The notes under the pieces are model-generated. The model saw only the letters and a program-made list of their open reading frames with translations, ran no database searches and was not told where the DNA came from. From assembly GCA_000466585.1 (NCBI GenBank), contig KE993464.1:279885-343884 (forward strand): a stretch of 64,000 bases of DNA, given 5' to 3'. Positions 36,715 to 45,880 of this stretch are shown piece after piece; the first letter of the stretch is position 1, and each line of letters starts with the position of its first letter. The DNA is from Clostridiales bacterium oral taxon 876 str. F0540 (GTDB lineage: Bacteria > Bacillota > Clostridia > Clostridiales > Clostridiaceae). The position numbers and the translations under genes were made by a program.

Positions 36715-36774
36715 TTTCGCATATATAAAATAAATTATTTAATGTTTCACATATGTGAAAATATGTAATATAAT
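36715..36774 (+). promoter_or_regulatory. Promoter with two operator copies upstream of the XRE-cupin gene
   Basis: A perfect 16-bp palindrome TTTCACATATGTGAAA (36745-36760) contains the -35 (TTCACA, 36746-36751); the -10 is TATAAT (36769-36774) with a 17-bp spacer. A second, degenerate copy TTTCGCATATATAAAA starts exactly 30 bp upstream (36715-36730), on the same DNA face. Confidence 0.72.
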
Positions 36775-36804
36775 ATTCATGTAAGGAAAAACTAGGAGGG
36801 TATC

Positions 36805-37374
36805 ATGAATATTGGGAATAAAATTAAGGAACTACGAAATTCAAAAAATATTACTCTAAAAAAGCTTAGCGAGGAAAGCGGTTTGTCAGTAGGCTTCTTA
36901 TCTCAGCTTGAAAGAGGGTTGACCTCTATTGCAGTAGATTCTTTAGAAAATATTGCTGAAATATTAGGAGTAAATCTTTCTTACTTTTTTGATGTTCAAA
37001 ATAAACCTGAAAGAAAAGTTTTGAAAAGTTATGATAGACAGGTACTAAATATAGAAGAGGGTGGCTTTGTATCTTACAGTCTGGGACAAAATCTTGAGGA
37101 TAAATCATTTATACCAAGACTTATTGAGGTTTTTCCACATAAAACTGATGAAGAAGTAGCTTTATATAAACATTCTGGTGAGGAATTTATATATGTCTTG
37201 GAAGGAATTTTAACATTGTATATAGACAATGACATGCATGAACTTTATCCTGGGGATAGTATTCATATGAATTCAGATATAGTTCATAATTGGTCAAACA
37301 ACACAAATAAGACTGTGAAGTTTATTACAGTTAATTCTCCAAATTATTTTAAGAGGGATTTAAATGATAAGTAA
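36805..37374 (+). CDS. XRE-family regulator with cupin effector domain
   Basis: A 189-aa protein: helix-turn-helix at about 4-60 (KIKELRNSKNITLKKLSEES, GFLSQLERG) and a C-terminal cupin at about 110-185 (KHSGEEFIYVLEGILTLY, LYPGDSIHMNSDIVHNW). Such regulators bind small metabolites in the cupin pocket. The palindrome over its own -35 suggests autoregulation. It overlaps the EutH-like gene by 11 nt, so the regulator likely controls the permease operon. The effector is unknown. Confidence 0.88.
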   Translation: MNIGNKIKELRNSKNITLKKLSEESGLSVGFLSQLERGLTSIAVDSLENIAEILGVNLSYFFDVQNKPERKVLKSYDRQVLNIEEGGFVSYSLGQNLEDKSFIPRLIEVFPHKTDEEVALYKHSGEEFIYVLEGILTLYIDNDMHELYPGDSIHMNSDIVHNWSNNTNKTVKFITVNSPNYFKRDLNDK

Positions 37375-38476
37375 GATAGTAATATATGTAATTGGTGTGT
37401 TTTTTATAGTTGGTGCAATTGACTATGTGATTGGAAACCCTTTAAAACTTGGGTATAAATTTGAAGAAGGAATTAAGACCATGGGCACACTTGCCCTTGG
37501 AATCGTAGGTATTTATTCCTTATCGCCTCTGCTTCTTAAATTGTTTTCACCCATATCACAATTTGTGTGGAGAACTTTTAGTCTCGATCCCTCAATTATC
37601 CCTGGCAGTGTCTTTGCTGTTGACATGGGGGCATATGAATTGTGTAAAAACATTTCGTTTAATAGTGATCTCGGAAGGTTTATGGGAATAATAGTTGGCT
37701 CTACATTAGGAGCAGCATTTAGTTTTACCATTCCAATAGCATTTAGTATCACTGAAGATGAAGATAAAGAGTTTATAGCAAAAGGAATAATGATTGGAAT
37801 AATTACTATTCCTGCTGGTTGTATAGCAGCAGGAATATGGCTTGGAATAGATTTGACTTTACTTTTATGGAATATGACTCCAATAGTTTTGCTCTCATTG
37901 TTATTAGGAATTTTAATTTTAAAAGTACCAGGTATTATAATTAAAGTTTTTAGGTATTTTGGAAAGCTTGTAATAGGATTAAGTATTTTAGGATTAATAT
38001 TTCAAGGAATTTATTTGATTTATGGCTTTAAGGTATTAAGTTCTATTATTTCTTTTGAAAATTCTACAGCTTTAGTTGGCAAAATTACTATAATCCTTGG
38101 AGGAGCCTATCCAATGCTTGAAGTTATAAACAGAATGTTAAGGGTTCCTTTAAATAAATTAGGAGAAAGGTTTGGGCTAACTTCCTCTGAAATTACGGCT
38201 ATGATAGGCAATCTTGCAAGTAACCTGCTTGTATTTGGAAACTTAAAGCATATGAATGATAAAGGAAAGGTAATGTGCACAGCTTTTGCTGTAAGCGGAG
38301 CATTTATATTTGGGGGACAACTTGCTTATATTGCAAGCGTAGAGGCAAAATTAATAGGTGCATTTTTCATTTGCAAATCGGTGTCTGGTGTTTTAAGTCT
38401 ATTATTATCTAATTTTATAATAGAAAAAGAAAATCAACAAATCAACATTGGGGAGGTAATGGGATATGGAGATTAA
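37364..38476 (+). CDS. EutH-like membrane permease
   Basis: A 370-aa polytopic membrane protein with about ten helices. It resembles EutH, the ethanolamine permease, in the signature GSVFAVDMGAYELCKNISFN, in SFTIPIAFSI and in the C-terminal NLASNLLVFGNLKHMNDKGKV and AFAVSGAFIFGG. No eutBC, shell or other eut genes are in the window, so it may carry ethanolamine or another amino alcohol. It overlaps both neighbours by 11 nt. The specific substrate cannot be read from sequence. Confidence 0.8.
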   Translation: MISKIVIYVIGVFFIVGAIDYVIGNPLKLGYKFEEGIKTMGTLALGIVGIYSLSPLLLKLFSPISQFVWRTFSLDPSIIPGSVFAVDMGAYELCKNISFNSDLGRFMGIIVGSTLGAAFSFTIPIAFSITEDEDKEFIAKGIMIGIITIPAGCIAAGIWLGIDLTLLLWNMTPIVLLSLLLGILILKVPGIIIKVFRYFGKLVIGLSILGLIFQGIYLIYGFKVLSSIISFENSTALVGKITIILGGAYPMLEVINRMLRVPLNKLGERFGLTSSEITAMIGNLASNLLVFGNLKHMNDKGKVMCTAFAVSGAFIFGGQLAYIASVEAKLIGAFFICKSVSGVLSLLLSNFIIEKENQQINIGEVMGYGD

Positions 38477-40244
38477 AGAAAGAATACTAAAACTTAGGGA
38501 GTTAATGGCAAAGAATAACTTAGCTGCATACATTGTGCCAAGCGAGGATCCTCATTTTAGTGAGTGGGTTGGAGAACATTTTAAATGCAGAGCATGGATA
38601 AGTGGTTTTACAGGGTCTGCCGGTACAGTAGTATTTACACAGGATAAGGCGGGTTTGTGGACTGATGGCAGATATTACATTCAAGCTGAAAAACAACTTA
38701 ATAACACAGGAATAAAGCTTTTTAAAGCTGCAGAGCCCGATGTTCCAAGCTATATAGAGTGGCTAAAAGACGAATTAAAGGAAAAGGATACGGTAGGCTT
38801 TGATGGAAATGTTTTCTCAGTATCGCGAGTTAATAAAATGGAAAAGGAATTATCTCAAAAGGATATAAGAATAAACAGTAACTTAGACTTGTTAGATAAT
38901 ATATGGTATGATAGACCGGAAATTCCTTTAGATAAAATATATGTTCATGATATAAAATATTGCGGCAGAAGCAGAAAAGAAAAAATTACTCAAGTTAGAG
39001 AGGAAATGAAGAAAAACGCAGTAAATTATTACATGATTTCTTCACTTGATGATATATGCTGGCTTTTAAATATTAGAGGAAATGATATACCACACAATCC
39101 CTTTGTCACCTCTTACAGTATCGTTGGTGAAGAAGAAACCTTATTATTTATTAATAAGAACAAAGTGAGTTCTTCCGTAGAAAAGGAACTAATGGAGGAT
39201 GGAGTTTTTATTAAAGATTATGAGGATATTAATGGCTTTCTTGAAAAGTTAGGGGATAAATCATCAATTATATTGGATTATGATATAGTTAATTATAATT
39301 TATTTAACAGAATAAATAAGAATGTAAATAAAGTCAATCATGCGAATTTAACTACTATGATGAAAGCAATAAAGAATGAAGTTGAAATTAAGAATATTAA
39401 GGATGCTTATATAAAAGATGGAGCTGCTTTAGTACAGCTTTTCAAATGGATTAAGGAAAACGTCAATAATAATATTACAGAAATTGATGTTGCTGAAAAA
39501 GCAGAAGAGTTTAGAAAAAATCAAGCATTATATTTAGATACAAGCTTTGACAGCATAGCATGCTATAGAGAAAATGCAGCTATGATGCATTATAATCCCT
39601 ATAATCAGGAAATTCCTACATACTTAAATGAAGAAGGATTTTTCCTGCTGGATTCAGGAGCACAATATCTTAATGGAACCACTGATATAACAAGGACAAT
39701 TGTTTTAGGTAAATTAACTGAGGAAGAAAAAAGAGATTTCACCTTAGTTTTAAAATCTGTAATAGCACTTTCAACTGCGAAATTCCTTTATGGTGCTACA
39801 GGTTCAAATTTAGATGTACTAGCAAGAAGACCACTTTGGGAATATGGTATTGATTATAAGTGCGGAACGGGTCATGGCGTTGGATTCCTATCAAGTGTCC
39901 ATGAAATGCCTCAACGCTTTAGTCAGGTTCCAAACAGCATAAAGCTGGAAAAAGGTATGATGATAACTATAGAGCCTGGTGTTTATAAAGAAGGAAGGTA
40001 TGGAATTAGAACAGAAAATACGGTAATAGTAGTGGAAGATGAAAAAACTGAATTCGGCCAGTTTATGCGTTTTGAAGAATTGTGCTATGTACCAATTGAT
40101 AAAGGAGCAATAGTTATTGAAATGCTTACAAGTTATGAGAAGGAGTGGCTGAATAATTATCATAAGAGAGTATTTGAAACTCTTTCCCCATATTTAGATA
40201 AGGCTTGTACAGAATGGCTTTTGAAAGAGACAAAAGAAATATAG
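38466..40244 (+). CDS. Xaa-Pro aminopeptidase, three-domain M24B type
   Basis: A 592-aa protein, longer than bacterial PepQ/PepP and of the three-domain type known from eukaryotic aminopeptidase P. Two creatinase-like N-terminal domains (with WTDGRYYIQAEKQL) precede the pita-bread catalytic domain with metal ligands in LLDSGAQYLNGTTDITRT, GTGHGVGFLSSVHE, TIEPGVY and GIRTENTV. It releases the N-terminal residue from X-Pro peptides, probably with Mn or Co. It is coupled to the permease gene by an 11-nt overlap and is 17 nt upstream of cobU. Confidence 0.92.
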   Translation: MEIKERILKLRELMAKNNLAAYIVPSEDPHFSEWVGEHFKCRAWISGFTGSAGTVVFTQDKAGLWTDGRYYIQAEKQLNNTGIKLFKAAEPDVPSYIEWLKDELKEKDTVGFDGNVFSVSRVNKMEKELSQKDIRINSNLDLLDNIWYDRPEIPLDKIYVHDIKYCGRSRKEKITQVREEMKKNAVNYYMISSLDDICWLLNIRGNDIPHNPFVTSYSIVGEEETLLFINKNKVSSSVEKELMEDGVFIKDYEDINGFLEKLGDKSSIILDYDIVNYNLFNRINKNVNKVNHANLTTMMKAIKNEVEIKNIKDAYIKDGAALVQLFKWIKENVNNNITEIDVAEKAEEFRKNQALYLDTSFDSIACYRENAAMMHYNPYNQEIPTYLNEEGFFLLDSGAQYLNGTTDITRTIVLGKLTEEEKRDFTLVLKSVIALSTAKFLYGATGSNLDVLARRPLWEYGIDYKCGTGHGVGFLSSVHEMPQRFSQVPNSIKLEKGMMITIEPGVYKEGRYGIRTENTVIVVEDEKTEFGQFMRFEELCYVPIDKGAIVIEMLTSYEKEWLNNYHKRVFETLSPYLDKACTEWLLKETKEI

Positions 40245-40261
40245 TTTATAGGAGACAATGA

Positions 40262-40810
40262 ATGAGCAAAATAGTTTTAGTAACAGGTGGAACTCGCAGC
40301 GGAAAGAGTACATTCGGAGAAGAAATGTTAAAACAAAAAGAGGATGTACTTTATATTGCTACTGCAGTGATTACTGATGAAGAGATGAGAGAAAGAGTTG
40401 CAATACATCAAAGCAGAAGAAATAAAAGCTGGAAAACCTTTGAAGGGTATAAGAATTTAAAAGATGTTGTAAAAGAAACAGAGTGCAGCAGTATCATGCT
40501 TGAATGTGCAACTACTATGATAACAAATTTGATGTTTGATAGATATTCGGATTTTGATAATCTAACTAAGGAAGAAATAAATGCTTTGGAAAAAAGTATA
40601 AGCGAACAATTTATTGGTTTAGTTAATGCCTGCAGGGAATTTGACAAGGAACTTGTAATAATAACAAATGAAGTAGGTTTTGGCCTTATATCTGAATATA
40701 AGCTTGGAAGAATATTTACTGATATAGCAGGAAGAATAAATCAATTCCTTGGGAGAGCCAGTGATGAGGCTTACTTGGTTGTATCAGGTCTGCCTCTAAA
40801 GCTTAAATAA
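40262..40810 (+). CDS. cobU: Adenosylcobinamide kinase / adenosylcobinamide-phosphate guanylyltransferase
   Basis: A 182-aa CobU of standard length. P-loop GGTRSGKS (residues 9-16) is followed by the guanylylated-histidine region VAIHQSRR (His49) and a W/F pair (KSWKTFEG). It phosphorylates adenosylcobinamide and activates it with GTP for nucleotide-loop assembly. It lies before the cobalamin riboswitch, 17 nt after the peptidase gene, so it is transcribed with the XRE-cupin/EutH/peptidase genes and escapes riboswitch control unless it has its own promoter. Confidence 0.92.
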   Translation: MSKIVLVTGGTRSGKSTFGEEMLKQKEDVLYIATAVITDEEMRERVAIHQSRRNKSWKTFEGYKNLKDVVKETECSSIMLECATTMITNLMFDRYSDFDNLTKEEINALEKSISEQFIGLVNACREFDKELVIITNEVGFGLISEYKLGRIFTDIAGRINQFLGRASDEAYLVVSGLPLKLK

Positions 40811-40822
40811 CTTATAAACTAA

Positions 40823-40851
40823 TTGACATTAGAGGTAAAAAAAACTATACT
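40823..40851 (+). promoter_or_regulatory. Promoter of the cobalamin operon
   Basis: -35 TTGACA (40823-40828), 17-bp spacer, -10 TATACT (40846-40851): a near-consensus sigma-A promoter just ahead of the riboswitch. Confidence 0.85.
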
Positions 40852-40879
40852 GAAAAAGGTGATAAAACTTAATAACAAA

Positions 40880-41050
40880 TTTAGGTGCTTTTTATATGTT
40901 AGTTTCATATAAAAGTGAAAAGGGAATGCGGTTAAAATCCGCAGCAGCCCCCGCTACTGTAAATGATGACGAGTCTTTATAATCCACTCTGTTTTAAGGG
41001 GAAGGAAAAGACAAGGATGATTCATAAGCCAGGAGACCTGCCTATATTTA
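40880..41050 (+). ncRNA. Cobalamin (AdoCbl) riboswitch
   Basis: The segment has the conserved GAATGCGGTTAAAATCCGC and GCAGCCCCCGCTACTGTAA core blocks and the B12 box AAGCCAGGAGACCTGCC (41026-41043 with flanks). It is followed about 100 nt later by an intrinsic terminator, so it likely attenuates transcription of cobQ and the downstream genes when adenosylcobalamin is present. Confidence 0.97.
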
Positions 41051-41143
41051 CGTTTTTAATATGCTTTCGGTGGGAAGGCCTATTAGAGTAAACAATAACT
41101 ATTTATAAGGCTAGATCTTATTTGGTTGTGAGTTAATTCTAGT

Positions 41144-41182
41144 GGCAGTATGTGTAAAGCATACTGCCTTTTATAATTTTTT
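41144..41182 (+). terminator. Riboswitch terminator upstream of cobQ
   Basis: Arms GGCAGTATG (41144-41152) and CATACTGCC (41160-41168) followed by TTTTATAATTTTTT. Confidence 0.9.
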
Positions 41183-41203
41183 GGATTTAAAGGGGGGAAT
41201 ATT

Positions 41204-42712
41204 ATGGCAAAAATAATGATTCAAGGTACCGGATCATCTGTAGGAAAGAGCCTTATTGTTGCTGCACTATGCAGAATCTTTAAACAGGATGGATATTCAG
41301 TGTGTCCTTATAAATCTCAGAATATGTCCTTAAATTCCTACATAACCATGGATGGAAAAGAGATGGGGAGAGCACAGGTGCTTCAGGCTTATGCTGCAGG
41401 TTTAGAACCACAGGTGTTTATGAATCCTATACTTTTAAAGCCTACAGCGGACACAAAGTGCCAAGTTATTGTTAATGGTAAGGTATATAATAATCAAACT
41501 GCAGAAGAATACCATAATTTGAAAATAATTTTTAAAGATATGCTCAGAGAACAATTCCTAGAGCTTGAAAAAGAGTTTGACATAATAGTTATGGAGGGTG
41601 CCGGAAGTCCTGCTGAAATAAATTTAAGAGACAGGGATATTGTTAATATGGGGATGGCAGAACTAGTAGATGCACCTGTAATAATAGTTGGAGATATAGA
41701 TAAAGGAGGAGTATTTGCAGCCCTTGCAGGAACAATGCTTTTATTAACTGATGAAGAACGAGAAAGAGTTAAGGGAACTATAATTAACAAGTTTAGAGGA
41801 GATATAAAGCTTCTTAAGCCAGGTATTGATATGCTTGAGAATATAATAAAAAGACCTTCCCTTGGAGTTGTACCTTATTTTAATTTAGTGCTTGAAGATG
41901 AAGATGGAGCAATGATTGAAATAAACAAACAGGTTACTGCTGAAATTGATGTTGCTGTTATAATGCTTCCGCATATATCTAACTTCACAGACGCTGATTG
42001 CTTAAGGTGTGAAAAAGATGTAAGCGTTAGGTTTATTGAGAGAAAAGAGGAATTTGGCAAGCCTGATCTTCTAATTATACCAGGAAGTAAAAATACTATA
42101 GAAGATTTAAAAGCTTTAAAAAGCTTAGGGCTTGAGGAGAAAATATTAAACTATAGCAAAGAAGGAATAATACTAGGAATTTGCGGCGGATATCAAATGC
42201 TTGGAAAAGAGATAAGAGATCCTTTAAATGTTGAAAGCTCTATTAGCAGTATAGGTGGAATTGGTCTGTTAGATACAATTACTACCCTTGAAAATGAAAA
42301 AGTAATGACAAGAGTAGAGGGGAGTATAAATCTTTCGGATTTTCAAGGCAAGATATATGGATATGAAATACATATGGGGAGAACTATAGTGGGCAACTAT
42401 GACAGAAATCTTGCTGCCTTAACCAGTGAAAATGGAAAAGAAATTTTAAAGTATGATGGTATTTTCAATAAGGAAGAAACAATTTTCGGTACATACATTC
42501 ATGGAATACTAGACTCTACAGAATTTAGGCAATACCTGCTTAATAAAATAAGAACTAAAAAATCAATGCCGTTAAGGAAATCTCCAGTATATGAAGGTTT
42601 TAGAGAAGAAGAGTTAAATAAGCTTGCAGATATAGTAAGAAGCTCATTGGATATGAATAAAATTTATAAAATTTTAGGACTTAAGCAGCATGATGAATTT
42701 TATAACTGTTAA
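41204..42712 (+). CDS. cobQ: Cobyric acid synthase (amidotransferase)
   Basis: A 502-aa protein of standard length. The N-terminal ATP-binding domain has IQGTGSSVGKSLIVAALCRIF and the C-terminal glutamine amidotransferase has Cys327 (LGICGGYQML) with His/Glu motifs toward the C-terminus. It amidates adenosylcobyrinic acid a,c-diamide at four carboxylates. The AAAGGGGGGAAT RBS and ATG at 41204 are clear. It overlaps cbiB by 23 nt. Confidence 0.96.
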   Translation: MAKIMIQGTGSSVGKSLIVAALCRIFKQDGYSVCPYKSQNMSLNSYITMDGKEMGRAQVLQAYAAGLEPQVFMNPILLKPTADTKCQVIVNGKVYNNQTAEEYHNLKIIFKDMLREQFLELEKEFDIIVMEGAGSPAEINLRDRDIVNMGMAELVDAPVIIVGDIDKGGVFAALAGTMLLLTDEERERVKGTIINKFRGDIKLLKPGIDMLENIIKRPSLGVVPYFNLVLEDEDGAMIEINKQVTAEIDVAVIMLPHISNFTDADCLRCEKDVSVRFIERKEEFGKPDLLIIPGSKNTIEDLKALKSLGLEEKILNYSKEGIILGICGGYQMLGKEIRDPLNVESSISSIGGIGLLDTITTLENEKVMTRVEGSINLSDFQGKIYGYEIHMGRTIVGNYDRNLAALTSENGKEILKYDGIFNKEETIFGTYIHGILDSTEFRQYLLNKIRTKKSMPLRKSPVYEGFREEELNKLADIVRSSLDMNKIYKILGLKQHDEFYNC

Positions 42713-43667
42713 TATTATTGATATTGCTGCAGCTGTAATAATAGATTTGATTCTTGGAGATCCTTACTGGCTTCCTCACCCTGTAATATTTATTGGAAGA
42801 TTAATTAAATTTATTGAGAATAAAGCAAGAGCGGCTGCTCATAATGACAAACAGTTAAAGTACTTTGGAGGCGCCATGGTTATAATAGTAACTTCAATTT
42901 GCTTTTTATCTACTGCTGCAGTGCTTTACGCTGTTTGGAGAATAAAACCTTTATTTCATATAATAAATATCTGCGTTCTTTGGACAACCATCGCTGCTCG
43001 ATGTTTAAGAGATGAGAGCATTAAAGTATATAATGCTCTAAAAAATAACGATTTAATACTCGCAAGGAAGTATACCTCTTATATTGTAGGAAGAGATACC
43101 AATGGCTTGGATGAAAAAGAACTTATAAGAGCAGCCGTGGAAACAGTTGCAGAGAATACTTCGGATGGTGTTATAGCTCCGTTATTTTACAGTTTGATAG
43201 GGGGAGCACCTTTGGCAATGATGTATAAGGGAGTAAATACTATGGACTCCATGGTTGGATATATGAATGAACCATATACTCATATAGGATTTTTTCCGGC
43301 AAAGACAGATGATTGGTTTAATTTTATACCAGCAAGAATTACAGGAATTATTATGTGTATTGCTTCGCCACTTATGAAAAGCAGCATTATTAAAAGTTTT
43401 AAAATAATGATGAGAGATAGAAAAAATCATAAAAGTCCAAACTGTGCATATCCTGAGGCTGCTGCAGCTGCAATATTAAAGGTTCAGCTGGGCGGAAATA
43501 ATATTTACTTTGGAAAGCTTGTTGAAAAGCCTACAATGGGTGATAAAGTAAGAGAGCTTGAAAGAGAAGATATTGTATATGTAAATAATATAATGTTTCT
43601 GACAGAATTTTTATTTATAGTTTTCGCATTAGCTTTAGTTTACTTTATACGAGGGAGAGTAGTTTAA
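42690..43667 (+). CDS. cbiB: Adenosylcobinamide-phosphate synthase
   Basis: A 325-aa membrane protein with several hydrophobic segments, of CbiB/CobD type. The start LILGDPYWLPHPVIFIGRLI and the AVETVAENTSDGVIAPLFY and TNGLDEKELIRAAVET-type segments are characteristic. It attaches aminopropanol phosphate to cobyric acid. It overlaps both the preceding cobQ (23 nt) and the following gene (1 nt). Confidence 0.94.
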   Translation: MMNFITVNIIDIAAAVIIDLILGDPYWLPHPVIFIGRLIKFIENKARAAAHNDKQLKYFGGAMVIIVTSICFLSTAAVLYAVWRIKPLFHIINICVLWTTIAARCLRDESIKVYNALKNNDLILARKYTSYIVGRDTNGLDEKELIRAAVETVAENTSDGVIAPLFYSLIGGAPLAMMYKGVNTMDSMVGYMNEPYTHIGFFPAKTDDWFNFIPARITGIIMCIASPLMKSSIIKSFKIMMRDRKNHKSPNCAYPEAAAAAILKVQLGGNNIYFGKLVEKPTMGDKVRELEREDIVYVNNIMFLTEFLFIVFALALVYFIRGRVV

Positions 43668-44755
43668 TGAACAGTTATAAAAGTTTTATGGAGCATGGTG
43701 GGGACATATATACTGAAGGTAAATTCAAAGGAATAAGTCTCTTAGACTTCAGCTCCAATATAAATTTTCTAGGTATTCCAGAGAGTTTTATAAAAAACAT
43801 CAATAAAGCAGTAGAAAGTATTGTGTGTTATCCGGATTTAAAATATAGACAATCAAAGCTTCATATTGCTCACTATTTAAAACAAGGTGTAAAAGCTGAA
43901 AATATCATTTTAGGAAATGGAGCGGCTGAGATAATAAATCTTGCAGTTAGAGCTTTGAAGAAGCCTTGTATAGTAGTACCATCCTTTTCAGAATACGAAA
44001 GCACTGCAAAAACCTATTGTGAGGAAGTTATATTTTCTTATTTAAATGAAGAATTTGATTATGATTATGAGGATATATTTGAGAAGCTTAAGGAGTGTGA
44101 TGGGTTAGTTATAGCTAATCCTAATAACCCTAATGGAGGAATAATTGATAAAAAGCTTTTTCAAAGAATATTAGACTATTGTGAAGAACATAAAAAGAAA
44201 ATAATAGTAGACGAAGCTTTTGTAGAGTTTGTTAATATTGAAAATCAAAGTTTTATAGACCTTTGCATGAAATATAAATGCTTATTTATAATAAGAGCTT
44301 TTACTAAGTTTTTTGCGATGCCGGGACTTAGAATTGGATATGGTATAAGCTCAGATCGTGAATTTCTTGAAAAGTTAATAAAGCTTCAAATACCTTGGAA
44401 TATAAATTGCTTTGCAGAAGCTGCTATAGAAAGTGTTTTGAAGGATGAAGAGTATATAAGTGTTTCAAAGAAAATGCATGAAAAGGAAAGAGAGTATTTT
44501 GTTCAAAGACTTAAAAAGTTTAATTTTATTGATAATATTTACGAAAGTCATTCAAACTTTTTACTTATAAAACTAAAAAATGTTTCCGGAGAGGCTTTTT
44601 ACAATTACTGCATTTCAAAACACATGCTAATAAGGAGATGCAGTAATTTTAGAGGACTTGATGATAGCTTTATTCGTTTAGCTGTTAAAAACAGACCAGA
44701 TAATAATAGACTGCTTGAGATTTTTGGACAAGTAGAAAGTGAAATAAATATTTAA
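43667..44755 (+). CDS. cobD: Threonine-phosphate decarboxylase, aminotransferase class I/II fold
   Basis: A 362-aa PLP enzyme resembling histidinol-phosphate aminotransferases. Its N-terminal MEHGGDIYTEG and LLDFSSNINFLGIP are typical for the CobD decarboxylase. The PLP lysine is Lys214 in RAFTKFFAMPGLRIGYG. It makes (R)-1-amino-2-propanol phosphate for CbiB. It lies in the operon right after cbiB, with one base of overlap. Assignment as CobD rather than HisC rests on the N-terminus and context. Confidence 0.92.
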   Translation: MNSYKSFMEHGGDIYTEGKFKGISLLDFSSNINFLGIPESFIKNINKAVESIVCYPDLKYRQSKLHIAHYLKQGVKAENIILGNGAAEIINLAVRALKKPCIVVPSFSEYESTAKTYCEEVIFSYLNEEFDYDYEDIFEKLKECDGLVIANPNNPNGGIIDKKLFQRILDYCEEHKKKIIVDEAFVEFVNIENQSFIDLCMKYKCLFIIRAFTKFFAMPGLRIGYGISSDREFLEKLIKLQIPWNINCFAEAAIESVLKDEEYISVSKKMHEKEREYFVQRLKKFNFIDNIYESHSNFLLIKLKNVSGEAFYNYCISKHMLIRRCSNFRGLDDSFIRLAVKNRPDNNRLLEIFGQVESEINI

Positions 44756-44768
44756 ATGGGGGAAAAGT

Positions 44769-45848
44769 ATGAATTTATTAAATAAAACTATTAATACCAT
44801 AACATCCTCGGACAAGGAAGCTGTAGAAAAGGCTGTGAAGTATATTGATAATCTTACCAAGCCTCTTGGAAGCTTAGGGAAACTTGAAGAGATAGGTGCA
44901 AAGTTTGCTGGAATTACAGGCAAGGTTTTTAATAAGGCAGAAAAGAAAAATATAATAGTTATGTGTTCTGACAATGGCATTTGTGAAGAAGGTGTGAGCT
45001 CGGCAGATCAGATAATAACTCAAGTAATGACAAACAGTATTCCTGAAATGAAGACAGGAGTCGGAGTATTGGCTTCTTTTGCGAATGTAGAATTAACAGT
45101 TGTTGATATAGGAATAAAAGGTGAAATTTCAAATCCTAAGGTAATAAAAAGAAAAGTAAATAATGGTACAGCAAACATGTGTAAAGGACAGGCTATGTCC
45201 AGAGAAGAAGCTGTCAAGGCAATTGAGGTAGGTATTGAAATCACCGATAAATTATGCTGTGAAGGTTATGAAATGCTTGGAACCGGCGAAATGGGTATTG
45301 GAAATACATCAACAAGTGCTGCAGTTATTTCAGCTCTTTTAGATATAGATATAGAAAAATTAGTAGGCGCAGGTGTTGGCCTAACTGAAGAACAGGTTGA
45401 AAACAAGAAGAAGGCAATAAAAAAAGCTTTAGAAATTAATGAGCCTGATAAGAAAGATGTAATTGATGTATTAAGCAAAGTAGGAGGTTTTGATATTGCA
45501 GGAATGTGCGGATGCTTTCTTTCAGCCGCAAAAAATAAAAAGCCTATAGTAATAGACGGAGTTATTTCTTGTGCTGCAGCTTTATGTGCATATATTTTAA
45601 AGCCTGAGACAAGAGATTATATGTTTACCTCTCATAAATCAGAAGAGAAGGCTGTAGCTTTTGTTTTTGACTATATAAACCTTCAGCCAATGCTTGATTT
45701 AAATATGAGACTTGGAGAAGGCAGCGGATGTCCGCTTGCTTTTAACATTATTGAAGCAGCACTTCATATGGTTAACAATATGGCTACCTTTGGGGATGTG
45801 GGCATTACTGAAGAATCAAAGGATAGACTTGTTGATATTAGATTATAA
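44769..45848 (+). CDS. cobT: Nicotinate-nucleotide-dimethylbenzimidazole phosphoribosyltransferase
   Basis: A 359-aa CobT of standard length. TKPLGSLGKLEEI at the N-terminus, MCSDNGICEEGVSS, GTGEMGIGNTS and the catalytic Glu329 in AFNIIEAALHM mark the family. It activates the lower-ligand base as the alpha-riboside phosphate. No base-synthesis genes (bluB, bza) are seen in the window, so the base may be imported or made elsewhere. Confidence 0.95.
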   Translation: MNLLNKTINTITSSDKEAVEKAVKYIDNLTKPLGSLGKLEEIGAKFAGITGKVFNKAEKKNIIVMCSDNGICEEGVSSADQIITQVMTNSIPEMKTGVGVLASFANVELTVVDIGIKGEISNPKVIKRKVNNGTANMCKGQAMSREEAVKAIEVGIEITDKLCCEGYEMLGTGEMGIGNTSTSAAVISALLDIDIEKLVGAGVGLTEEQVENKKKAIKKALEINEPDKKDVIDVLSKVGGFDIAGMCGCFLSAAKNKKPIVIDGVISCAAALCAYILKPETRDYMFTSHKSEEKAVAFVFDYINLQPMLDLNMRLGEGSGCPLAFNIIEAALHMVNNMATFGDVGITEESKDRLVDIRL

Positions 45849-45880
45849 AAAAATATTATTAAAGAAAGAAGGTAATTTTT

